Assembly: GCA_030015575.1 (NCBI GenBank)
Contig: CM057344.1
Location: forward strand, 190,977,044 to 191,041,043
Source of the DNA: Agapanthus africanus
Taxonomy: Eukaryota; Streptophyta; Magnoliopsida; Asparagales; Amaryllidaceae
DNA: 64,000 nucleotides
Direction: 5' to 3'
The notes beneath the pieces are model-generated. The model searched no databases. It was not told the origin of the DNA and saw only the letters and a list, made by a program, of their open reading frames with translations. Shown one piece after another: positions 1 through 9,319 of the stretch (its first letter is position 1; each line of letters starts with the position of its first letter). A program made the translations under genes and the position numbers.

Positions 1-353
1 CGGATCATCCATCGCCCATCTGTATGGGTCGAGAAGGTACACGCTAGTCTACTCTGGTATATCGATGCCCCGTCTCGATACACCCTCGACTAGGGACTTT
101 GAAGGATGTACTTATGGACTACCATGTCCCCACTAGTATGATCCGCATCATAGTCCAGGTAGTCAAGTACATATCCTAAGGGCTTTACCAACATGTAACA
201 GAGAGACAATCAGCATACACGTTAAAGTAAAGGGTAACCAGATAGCATACTATCATGTCGAGCAAGAAAGTCCTCCCTATATATGTCCCAGCATCCACTA
301 CAATATACATCCTATGTACAGTAATGGCCTCTAGGGCATACATATAACTAACA
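1..353 (-). repeat. Angela-type LTR, end fragment inserted in Ang-N1 LTR
   Basis: The stretch ends in CTAACA (TGTTAG on the minus strand) at 353. It matches the last 350 bp of the Ang-A LTRs (ends at 3165 and 11537) and of the solo LTR ending at 57244, including the GCCTCTAGGGCATACATA block. From 354 the sequence continues as the Ang-N LTR, equivalent to 18701 onward in the other Ang-N1 LTR, so this is an insertion into that LTR. Its other end lies outside the window, so a solo LTR cannot be told from a full element and no target duplication can be checked. Confidence 0.85.
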
Positions 354-770
354 CTCGTAACCCAATGAGCACCTGTATACATCTTAGGTGATCCAACTGA
401 CACCAGTGGCTTGTGAGACCGGCCACCGCCCTCGTCGGGGTCTCGACTGTATACACTAGTCTACTCCGGAGTATCAATGCCCTGTCTCGAAACCCCCATG
501 ACTAAGGACCACAATTAAGGATATGCTTATAGACTACCCAACTCTCACGTATATGATCGCAATCATACTGTTGGTAGTCAAGCAAGATCCTAAGGGCTCT
601 ATCAACGTGTAATAGTGATGTCACCTGAACCTGTACACGACTGATAAAGGCAAACCATATAGCATACTATCATCTCGAGTAAGACTGTCCTACCGGTATA
701 TGTCCTCCGCAATAATTCCAATCACGTGCCTGCGATCTAATAATTGACTTTGAGGGCACTATATCCAACA
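354..770 (-). repeat. Ang-N1 3' LTR, remaining part
   Basis: It matches 18701-19120 of the 5' LTR closely and ends in ATATCCAACA (TGTTGGATAT on the minus strand) at 770. The rest of this LTR lies beyond the nested LTR that ends at 353, outside the window. Confidence 0.9.
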
Positions 771-947
771 ATCTTCCGCTTGCACTTAAGGCTAATTATT
801 GCGATGTCGCATACTCACAGCCCGTGTGATACCGAACACCCAACTCCTCTACTAATCAGTTTCACAAAGCCCGTTTGTAAAACTATTGTATTCGAGAAAT
901 AGCCTAAGTGAGTGGATCCGCCCTGATGTTTCTTTCTATGTCTCTCT
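771..947 (-). pseudogene. Ang-N1 3' internal end: RNase H remnant and polypurine tract
   Basis: Bases 771-785 read GTGCAAGCGGAAGAT on the minus strand, an imperfect polypurine tract next to the LTR. The remainder resembles the C-terminal RNase H part of Copia pol without an open frame. A reverse-complement copy is present at about 51600-51755 in Ang-N2. The sequence resumes at 11543 across the Ang-A insertion. Confidence 0.75.
943..947. repeat. Target-site duplication of Ang-A, left (TCTCT)
   Basis: TCTCT directly precedes the TG at 948 and is repeated exactly at 11538-11542 just after the CA at 11537. A 5-bp duplication is the expected integrase footprint of a Copia element. Confidence 0.95.
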
Positions 948-3165
948 TGGAAGGTTCCTAGGCACTCTAGTGAGGTCTCACAAGGAATCGAACATGCCAA
1001 TTTAAAAAAAATGGTGCCGAGAAACCCTAGACTACGGATCTTAGACTAGATGTTTAGGCGAAACAAGAAACTAGTTAACTATTTAACTAGAAGTTAGATG
1101 CTACAACCTTTGTAGATCCGGATTTCCACTTCCTTAGCTCTACGAGGGCGTCCTCTCGCTGTCCATCTTGAACCTTGGACTCTCGTGACGGCTTCATCGG
1201 AGAAACGTGCGGAATAGGTCGTCGGCTTCGTGTCAAAGACGATCTACGTCGAGGTTGCACAAGCTCAATCTCCGACTTCACAAAGTAGTGAAACTTGTGA
1301 AGAAAACACCCAAAACCACTTGGCAAGAGGTAGAGGATGAAGAAATAGGAGGTGGGTTCACTTTAGATTTAGATTTCTCTCACTAGATCTCAAGTTGCCA
1401 TTAAAGTAGCAAGCTTGAAGAAGAAGAAGAAGATGATAGAATATGATAAAAACCTTTTTCAAAATAAAAAAGAAAATGATATTTATCATATCCTAACCAT
1501 GGTCAAGTGTAGAGAATTGACCATGGTTAGTGGGAGTGGTTAGGTTTAAGTATGAAGACAAAATAGCATCATTAGAAAATGCTTCATGAAGCTTCACCAT
1601 TCTTCATGATAAATGAAACCATTTTATTTTCATAAAACCAATTAATAAATAAAGAATGGATTAAATAATAAGTGAATAAATCATAAACCCTAACCACTCT
1701 CATAACCATGGTTCAATTCTTTTACACATAGTCAAGTCAACATGCATCATCAAACATGATACAATCGTGTGCACAAAAGCATATCACATATACAATGTGC
1801 ATCAAGTGAGAAAAATCCGTTTAAAGTGAACCAATACTAGTTAATGCAAAGTAATATATCAAATATACAATTATACAATAAATCATTAAATCAACACTTG
1901 ATTCAATGATCCGGTCATGTCGCACATGACCGACTAGTATTCAATGTATCGACTTATCGAATCGATCTTCGATTCGATAACTAGGTTATATCATATACAA
2001 CCAATCGAAACATTAATCGCGAGAAACAAATACGGTATCACATACACGCATTATTCTCGGTCCCGCACATATCTCATATGCACTCCTATTTCGTTTCGCT
2101 TGAACCAGGAAACCTCTGTGTAGGACTCTAAAGACTCGTCAATACGCCGGTAGCAGATGATGATCATACCAAGCACCCACAAGCCGCAAGCGGTCTGCTA
2201 AACGTAACGGCCACCCGGGTATTGAGCGATCAGAAGATCGACGAGCTAGCCCGCTCACACTCCTGCGAATCCGATCAGTAACACTTACCATACAGTCCGG
2301 TCTCTTCGTCTGATATGTCGCATATCAAGTCTAGGGGTGGTAAACGTCAGACCCCAATAACCCGATAAGTCATGCCGATGTGAGGCTCGTAACGGGTCGA
2401 GAAACTACTGGTAACACTTACCAGCAAATCTCTGATCAGCCCTGGCCAGGGACTTCCCTGTTACGGCCAATCGAGCACTGCGCAACATCAACCCCCAATA
2501 CCGGGAGAGACGAAACCCCTCCTATCGCTCATTGCCTCCATGTGACTCGGGACTGTACCCAAAGACCACCGTTTTGCATGCCCTCATGGACGTGGTAAGG
2601 TGGAGATCAAAGCACAGTGGGAATCACACAAGACTCTATGACGATCTCGGGTCTACAGACTAACCTGTACAAGTGTCACCTGAGAACTGCCATCTGACGT
2701 GAGGTATAATACCATCTGGGAGTTCTCGGCGAGTCCGTCCAGTGTACTCAGTCTCCACTGAGCACCCGTATACCATCTCTGATGTCAAACACCAATGGAT
2801 ATGGGATCATCCATCGCCCATCACATGGGTCGAGAAGCGTATACGCTAGTCTACACTGGTATATCGATGCCCCGTCTCGATACACCCACGACTAGGGACC
2901 ATGAAGGATGTACTTATGGACTACCATGTCCCCACTAGTATGATCTGCATCATAGTCCAGGTAGTCAAGCACAAATCCTAAGGGCTTTACCAACATGTAA
3001 CTATAAGACAGTATAAAGAGACTAGTTTACATGTTAAGATAAAGAGTAACCAGATAGCATACTATCATATCGAGCAAGAAAGTCATCTCTATATATGTCC
3101 AAGCATCCAATATAATATACAACATCTGTACAATACTGGCCTCTAGGGCATACATACAACTAACA
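948..3165 (-). repeat. Ang-A 3' LTR
   Basis: 2,218 bp, equal in length to the LTR at 9320-11537 and nearly identical to it. It starts TGGAAGG where the other copy has TGAAAGG. It contains a GAA-rich microsatellite near 1418-1433 and a perfect 14-bp inverted repeat with a 10-nt loop at 1493-1530. A short frame at 1087-1326 recurs in the other LTR but starts with TTG and was not accepted as a gene. Confidence 0.95.
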
Positions 3166-3176
3166 ATCTCCCACTT
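3166..3176 (-). other. Ang-A polypurine tract
   Basis: The minus strand reads AAGTGGGAGAT immediately before the LTR start TGTTAG. This is the usual place of the plus-strand primer, and the same AAGTGGGAGAT occurs next to the LTR of Ang-B at 53677-53687. Confidence 0.9.
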
Positions 3177-3179
3177 GCA

Positions 3180-6100
3180 CTAGGGCCAGCTGCTGTAGTA
3201 TCGCATACCGAGCATCCCGAAGAGTCTCTCAAACTGTGTCTGGGGAATGGCCTTCGTGAGTAGATCCGCCGTGTTGTTCTTCGTGTCAACTCTCCTGACC
3301 TCGATCTCCCGGCGATCAACTATCTCCCGGATCAGGTGATACCGCCTCAGAATATGCCTGGATCGCTGATGGGACCTGGGTTCCTTGGCCAAAGCCACCG
3401 TTCTATTGTTATCGCAATACAAAGGTATTGGATGCTCAATGGATGGAACCACACCAAGTTCAGTAATGAACTTCTTGATCCAGACAGCCTCTTTGGCAGC
3501 ATCGTTGGCAGTGATGTATTCAGCCTCCATCGTCGAGTCTGCCACGGTTTCCTGCTTGGAACTCTTCCAGCTAACCGCCCCTCCGTAAAGGGTAAAGACA
3601 AATCCCGACTGCGACTTAGAGTCGTCCTTATCACTCTGGAAGCTCGAATTGGTAAAGGACTCCACTTGGAGTTCTCCGTTACCATACACCAAGAACATAT
3701 CTCTAGTCCTTCGTAAGTACTTGAGAATGCTCTTCACAGCTGTCCAGTGACTCTCTCCAGGATCAGCTTGATACCTGCTCACTACACTTAGTGAGTATGC
3801 TACATCGGGTCTGGTACATAGCATCGCATACATGATAGAGCCTACTGCCGAAGCATAGGGTATCCCTTGCATGCGATCTCTCTCCAAATCAGTCTTGGGA
3901 GACATCTCTTTGGAGAGAGTGACTCCAGAGGTCGTGGGCAAGTTCCCACGCTTGGACTCTTCCATACTAAACCTCTTTAGTATGGTGTCAATGTACCTGG
4001 ATTGGGACAATCCAAAAATCCGTTTGGATCTATCTCTATAGATCCTAATTCCCAATATGCAGGAGGCATCACCAAGATCTTTCATTGAGAATCTTTGTGA
4101 TAAGAAAAGCTTGACCGCTTGCAGCATAGGAATATCATTTCCTATCAAGAGTATGTCGTCCACGTACAATACGAGGAAGACAACCTTACTCTCTGCCACC
4201 TTCTTGTAGATACAAGGTTCATCTGGATTTTTGATGAAATCAAACTCTTTGATAACGACATCAAAGCAGATGTTCCAACTCCGTGATGCTTGCTTTAATC
4301 CATAAATGGATTTAAGCAGCTTGCACACCTTCCCGCTGCTCCCACTGTCTACGAAGCCCTCTGGCTGAGTCATGTACACGCACTCTTCTAAATCACCATT
4401 TAGAAAGGCGGTCTTAACATCCATTTGCCAGATCTCGTAATCATGATAAGCAGCGATGGCAAGCATGATCCGGATGGATTTAAGCATAGCCACTGGAGAA
4501 AAGGTCTCGTCATAGTCCACACCTGGTCTTTGACGAAAACCCTTTGCTACAAGTCTAGCTTTGAAAGTCTCCACTTTCCCATCTACACCAAGTTTCTTCT
4601 TGAAGATCCATTTGCTCCCAATGGGTTTTACCCCTTCAGGAGCAACGTCCAAAGTCCATACTTTGTTGGTGTACATGGATTCCATCTCGGACCGCATAGC
4701 ATCCAGCCATTTCACCGAGTCCCTACTCGTGATGGCCTGCTCGAAGCTAGTTGGGTCATCATCCTCCATGATGCAATCCTCGCTCCTACCATCCATGAGA
4801 AAACCGTAGTATCTCTCAGGTTGGCGAGGAACCCTACTAGATCGGCGGAGAGGCTGAGGTTCATTGGGAGCTACTGAATTCTCTTGTTCCACTAAATCTT
4901 CAGTTTGACTTTGTGTAGCCGGAATTTCTTCCAGTTCTACCTGCTCGCCACTAATTTCTTTTGCAAGAAATTCCTTTTCCAAAAAGGTGGCATGTTGAGA
5001 AACAAACACTTTTTGTTCCTCTGTATGGTAGAAAAGATATCCATGTGAATGTTTGGGATATCCCACAAACTTGCATAGAACTGACCGTGCCTCGAGTTTG
5101 TCCGGATTTTGCCTTTTGACATAGGCCGGGCAACCCCATATCTTAACTCGTTTAAGACATGGTCTCTTCCCACTCCATATCTCATATGGTGTGGTAGGTA
5201 CAGATTTAGATGGAACGTGATTCAATAGGTATGCTGCTGTTTCCAGCGCATATCCCCAGAAGGAAATAGGTAACTCAGCTGTGCTCATCATAGAGCGCAC
5301 CATATCTAATAGGGTGCGGTTCCTCCGTTCTGATACACCGTTGTGCTGTGGTGTATATGGAGGAGTCAGCTGAGAGAGAATCCCATTCTCTTTTAGGAAG
5401 TCCAGGAATTCATTGCTCAAGTATTCCCCTCCTCGATCAGATCGTAGGATTTTAACACTTTTTCCGGTTTGGTTCTCGACTTCTTGTTTATATTCTCTAA
5501 ATTTCTCAAAAGCTTCTGTTTTGTGTTTCATCAGGAACACATATCCGAATCTAGAGAGATCGTCAGTGAATGTAATGAAGTACGAAGAACCATCCCTGGC
5601 ATGTGTAGACATAGGACCGCATACATCACTATGTATCAGTCCTAAGAGTTCGGTAACTCTTTCTCCGTGTCCCGTAAACGGAGTTTTGGTCATCTTGCCT
5701 TTGAGACATGACTGGCAAGTGTCATAAGATGAAAATTCAAACGGATTTAAATATCCATCTTTATGCAACTTAGCTAGTCGTGTCACATTGATGTGACCCA
5801 GTCTACAATGCCACAAGAAGGATTCGTTGAGTTCAGAACTCTTCCTCTTGTGTGTGTTTGTTATGCTCAGAACTGTTGATTGATTTAGAACATAAATGCC
5901 ATTGCATAACGTGCCTGATCCAACCAACTTTTGGTTATGGAAAATGTTCATAACATTGTCCTGTAATACAAAATTATATCCCTCTTTACTTAATAAAGAA
6001 ACCGATATAATGTTGCATATCAGGTTCGGCATGTAATAGCATTCGTTCAGAACCAATGTATTACCAGTTGGTAATACAAGGTGATATTCCCCGACAGTCT

Positions 6101-6485
6101 TAGCTGCAACAATTGCACCATTTCCAACTCTAATGTCTTTATCACCTTCTCCAAGTTCTCTACCTCTCCTAAGCCCATGTAACTGATTACATATATGGGA
6201 TCCTGACCCGGTATCTAATACCCAGGACGTAGAGCAAATGGAGAAACAGTTCTCAGTAACGAACACACCCGAAGAAAATGCATCATCATGTACTTTCTTC
6301 ATTCGGGTGGCATGGGAATCCTGGTATTCCCCTATATCCTGTTCATTCCTATAACTCTTATAGGAAAGAACGGAACCAACGTTCCCCAGCACAGTATAAC
6401 ATGCGGGTTCGGTCAATACATCCATATTATTATCTTTATTAAGGCATGAAATGGTCGCTACCTGGAGAGAGAGAGAAGAAAACAC
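3180..6485 (-). CDS. pol: Ang-A pol polyprotein (protease, integrase, reverse transcriptase, RNase H)
   Basis: An open frame of 1,101 codons encodes the enzymes that copy and insert the element. Visible in order: protease DTGSGSH at residue 91; integrase zinc region (H226, H231, C257, C260); integrase core with D287, D350 and E386; reverse transcriptase with QMDV at 687-690 and YVDD at 774-777; RNase H from about 940 with E987 and D1025. The first RNase H acidic residue is replaced: TNS at 945-947, where Ang-B keeps Asp, so the RNase H may be inactive. The frame is open from 6524. The codon at 6485 is GTG and the first ATG is at 6425 (residue 21), so the true start is uncertain. No gag part precedes the protease, unlike the usual single gag-pol frame of Copia elements. 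Confidence 0.9.
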   Translation of the reverse strand: MFSSLSLQVATISCLNKDNNMDVLTEPACYTVLGNVGSVLSYKSYRNEQDIGEYQDSHATRMKKVHDDAFSSGVFVTENCFSICSTSWVLDTGSGSHICNQLHGLRRGRELGEGDKDIRVGNGAIVAAKTVGEYHLVLPTGNTLVLNECYYMPNLICNIISVSLLSKEGYNFVLQDNVMNIFHNQKLVGSGTLCNGIYVLNQSTVLSITNTHKRKSSELNESFLWHCRLGHINVTRLAKLHKDGYLNPFEFSSYDTCQSCLKGKMTKTPFTGHGERVTELLGLIHSDVCGPMSTHARDGSSYFITFTDDLSRFGYVFLMKHKTEAFEKFREYKQEVENQTGKSVKILRSDRGGEYLSNEFLDFLKENGILSQLTPPYTPQHNGVSERRNRTLLDMVRSMMSTAELPISFWGYALETAAYLLNHVPSKSVPTTPYEIWSGKRPCLKRVKIWGCPAYVKRQNPDKLEARSVLCKFVGYPKHSHGYLFYHTEEQKVFVSQHATFLEKEFLAKEISGEQVELEEIPATQSQTEDLVEQENSVAPNEPQPLRRSSRVPRQPERYYGFLMDGRSEDCIMEDDDPTSFEQAITSRDSVKWLDAMRSEMESMYTNKVWTLDVAPEGVKPIGSKWIFKKKLGVDGKVETFKARLVAKGFRQRPGVDYDETFSPVAMLKSIRIMLAIAAYHDYEIWQMDVKTAFLNGDLEECVYMTQPEGFVDSGSSGKVCKLLKSIYGLKQASRSWNICFDVVIKEFDFIKNPDEPCIYKKVAESKVVFLVLYVDDILLIGNDIPMLQAVKLFLSQRFSMKDLGDASCILGIRIYRDRSKRIFGLSQSRYIDTILKRFSMEESKRGNLPTTSGVTLSKEMSPKTDLERDRMQGIPYASAVGSIMYAMLCTRPDVAYSLSVVSRYQADPGESHWTAVKSILKYLRRTRDMFLVYGNGELQVESFTNSSFQSDKDDSKSQSGFVFTLYGGAVSWKSSKQETVADSTMEAEYITANDAAKEAVWIKKFITELGVVPSIEHPIPLYCDNNRTVALAKEPRSHQRSRHILRRYHLIREIVDRREIEVRRVDTKNNTADLLTKAIPQTQFERLFGMLGMRYYSSWP

Positions 6486-6511
6486 TTTAGCGTATGCTCG
6501 TGCAAGATCAG
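6462..6511 (-). promoter_or_regulatory. Putative 3' splice site upstream of Ang-A pol
   Basis: On the minus strand CTGAT (6507-6511) is followed about 45 nt later by a pyrimidine-rich tract (6465-6480) and CAG (6462-6464). The first ATG of pol lies about 40 nt further on. The same arrangement (CTGAT, pyrimidine tract, CAG, CGACC) occurs at 14703-14754 in Ang-N1, 48274-48326 in Ang-N2 and 62925-62978 in Ang-N3. No matching donor was identified. Confidence 0.4.
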
Positions 6512-6900
6512 ATTGGTTATTATCTTATCTAATCAGGATGGCTCCCACTGTTTTTATCAAATCTTCCTTCAAACCCTAAAAGGAAAGACTAGCCGGGATT
6601 AATTACACACTACAAGTTCGCCAATCTTTCAGCCAGGCCAGTGTCGGTACTTTGAGGGAGGTCCCCCGTGCTTTCGCACGAACCTAATTACTGTAAACCT
6701 CGTTTTCCCAGAGGCGTAACCTCGTTAACACCTTTCTATACACCTACTTGATCGGCTAATTGTAATGTGTAAAACTCTCCCAGGAGTAACTTTTACTCGC
6801 AGTGGATATCGGGATCCAACTATCTCATAGAAGGTATGCAATCTCATTGCAAATTTCAACACTTGAAATTCCCGATAATATTTTGCCCCTAGTGTCCTAT

Positions 6901-7098
6901 GACCTTGACAAAGGCCAACAAATCACAGGATGCTAGTCAAGTTCAACCCGTCATTTCTTGATTGAATCAAACCCACCCGCACGACCCTTGACAAAGGCCA
7001 ACAAGGTCGTACGACTACCCTGAAACAATCTGCATCATATGCATAAGCAGATAATCACTATTTAGCTACCGCACACTACGCCTTGACAAAGGCCAACA
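6901..7098 (-). repeat. Three CCTT-loop-AAGG hairpins in the Ang-A leader
   Basis: The plus-strand sequence CCTTGACAAAGGCCAACA occurs at 6903-6920, 6986-7003 and 7081-7098. CCTT and AAGG can pair around a 4-nt loop. Ang-N1, N2 and N3 have three variants each at the same place in the leader. Confidence 0.7.
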
Positions 7099-7247
7099 AA
7101 CGCAGCACGAATACTAAACAGTTCTTATCTGAAATGACGGAGGGCTACGACAGGTTTTTCTGAAAACCTATTGCGTAATGAACTTGATATCGTTGTAGAA
7201 TCAAATGAAGTTTTAAAATGGAGTGATTTTGAGGCTTTTCTAGTTTT

Positions 7248-7488
7248 GCTAAAGGGGTCACTCCCGGTGAAGAGATCGTCGGCCCTTTCCTCGTCGAATG
7301 AGGTGCGGGATATATCATATATATCACTGTGCAAAGCAGAAACTATAGAAGCAATCAAAAACAAACCGAGTGTGTAGCATCTGCCAGTTATTGCTAAAGG
7401 ATTCACTCCCGGTGAAGGGATCTCGGTGCTTTCCTCATCGAATAAGGTGCAGGATATATCACATATACCGCTGTGCAAAGCAAGAACT
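7248..7488 (-). repeat. Two units of a 146-bp leader repeat
   Basis: The units start at 7248 and 7394 and share the blocks TCACTCCCGGTGAAG and TCGAATRAGGTGC. Each unit can form small hairpins (TCCC...GGGA, best preserved in the second unit, and CCTC...GAGG). The equivalent pair is present in all three Ang-N elements with a period of about 140 bp. Confidence 0.75.
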
Positions 7489-9071
7489 GTAGCTACCTAT
7501 TTTAGTTTAAAATTCGATTCCACAACATCTTAGGTTTCTTATCTTTCATTAATCACATTAATGAAGTCCCATCATTTAAATACCTAAACATCACAGATAG
7601 ATATGACGTACGCTTATGCCATCCGCATTCGCCTCGATGTCCCCTCGTGCACCGTTAGGTTAGGTAACTAACGACAGAGCAGGGAAGGACTAGTGCGGGT
7701 GCAAAACATAAGTAACGTCTATATAATATATCATATATACTATATACTATATCCATCACAGAGTCACAACACAGATATCGCAGCAGAATAAACATATGAA
7801 ATATTGGATATACTAGGACGTCCGTGTTTTCAATACGAGCCAGTATAAAACACGGATTCCACGGTCGTGATGAATAGCCAATCCCACACCCCTAGACCCC
7901 TACGAGAGCGGCAAGCAACCCTGCCAATTCTAGGGTTAGGAGACCCGGACTCGACTCCTCGAGTTGGTCTCCCACTGGACCCCAGAACCCGGTTACTTGT
8001 GCTCCCCTCCTTGGGTCTATCCTAATGCGGAAAAGTAAATAATATACAAAGGGTGACAACTTCCGCTACCTGGAAGTGCCCCAAATAAAAGAATATTACA
8101 TACAAGTTTTTACATGAATGAAAATGAAAAACACTCATCTCACATAAAAACCCCCGGCTATTCGAACACGACGATCCAATATAACATATCCAGCAACACA
8201 TAACATCACATGTCATCAACGTAAGTAAGTATGCATACCCCAATTATCGTTGACGTATAGCAACGAAACCGGCGATATGAACATACTACACTTACGGTCA
8301 CAGAAAAGAAAGTGTAAAACTACAACAATTGGAATCCGCAACTTCTTTAGACATCACATGCCTAATCAAATGAAATACTTAGACATCACATGCCTAACAG
8401 TTATAAATCCCGCATTTTAGTCTCATTATCGAAAACACTTTTTAATATAAAGTGAAACTAAACCGCTAGATTTATAACATTCATTCAGTTATCACATAAC
8501 TGTTTGTGAATTCCAATTATTGTATCACATTCCAGATAAACAGAAAATGTTAAACTTTCCGATCGAACAGTCGAATACCCAAGTTTTCCCGATACGGCTC
8601 AACACATGAAATAAGTCTAACAACATTCAGTTCGTGCCTCAGTACCGACGGTCCAGCCGTAGAAGGGTCAAGCCAACGCCTCACATGTGGCACGCCGTAC
8701 TGCCCCAAACCCGAAGGTTCAAAGGGCAGTTCAAGACGGTCACATAATCGAGTTAAGGTTTGTTGTCTTCGAGAGGGTCCATCGCGTTACTTGCACTACT
8801 TAGAACGTCGTTAAACTACGGAAAAATCCAACACTTGGAAATTTCCCGACAGGGGAAAAGTTGGGTATTTATATCCGGTCGAACTTTTTAACATATTCTA
8901 TAAATTATCCGGAAAAACACAAAGACGAAATTTGATACCCCGATCGAAACTTTGATTCCCAATAGTACCCCAGAATACTCTTCTGTATAGTCACAATAAA
9001 AATATCCCAGAAAATACAGCATAAAATTATATGAGTTACTGTGTAGAAATTATCACACAAAGGAACAGTAC

Positions 9072-9122
9072 GGCCGCGGAACCGCCGCATCATGCATAGC
9101 ACGTGCCGCGGTTCCACGGTGG
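9072..9122 (-). repeat. Paired GC dyads in the Ang-A leader
   Basis: Two imperfect palindromes, GCCGCGG-AA-CCGCCGC centred at 9080.5 and GCCGCGG-TT-CCACGGT centred at 9112.5, lie 32 bp apart and about 200-250 nt downstream of the primer site. They belong to the paired-dyad family described in the findings. Confidence 0.8.
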
Positions 9123-9305
9123 AAAAGTCGATTCAGGCCCTCGTATTTCACAGTAATTCAAATAACACCCTGCTTGATTCTCTGCATATTTTTAATTGAC
9201 AAAAATCCGAATTTTTAGAAAAAGTCCAGAGAGCATTTTAGCGTTTTGGGTTTCGGTTCGATCGGGTTTCAAACGTCGTCTAGACTTCGCCTAAGGCTCT
9301 AGCTA

Positions 9306-9318
9306 GGCTCTGATACCA
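9306..9318 (-). other. Ang-A primer binding site (initiator tRNA-Met)
   Basis: The minus strand reads TGGTATCAGAGCC one base inside the 5' LTR. This is the complement of the 3' end of plant initiator tRNA-Met, used by most Copia elements. Confidence 0.95.
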
Positions 9319-9319
9319 G

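Larger units (their letters stand above)
6525..9305 (-). other. Ang-A leader without gag
   Basis: About 2.8 kb between primer site and pol with no plausible gene on the sense strand. From the 5' side it holds the GC dyad pair (9072-9122), a stretch at about 7610-8330 related to the Ang-N leaders, a GTTAG-N9-CTAAC inverted repeat (7654-7672), two units of a 146-bp repeat, three CCTT-loop-AAGG hairpins and an 8-bp inverted repeat with a 3-nt loop (6852-6870). The Ang-N leaders carry the same landmarks in the same order. Confidence 0.75.

Noticed and set aside
1087..1326. 79-codon frame in the Ang-A LTR, also at 9459-9698 and partly at 63679-63888
   Set aside because: The apparent start codon is TTG, the first ATG leaves only about 36 codons, and the version at 63679 is shorter and diverged.
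4425..4877. 150-codon frame on the plus strand
   Set aside because: Antisense shadow of Ang-A reverse transcriptase; a shorter shadow is seen at the equivalent place in Ang-B.
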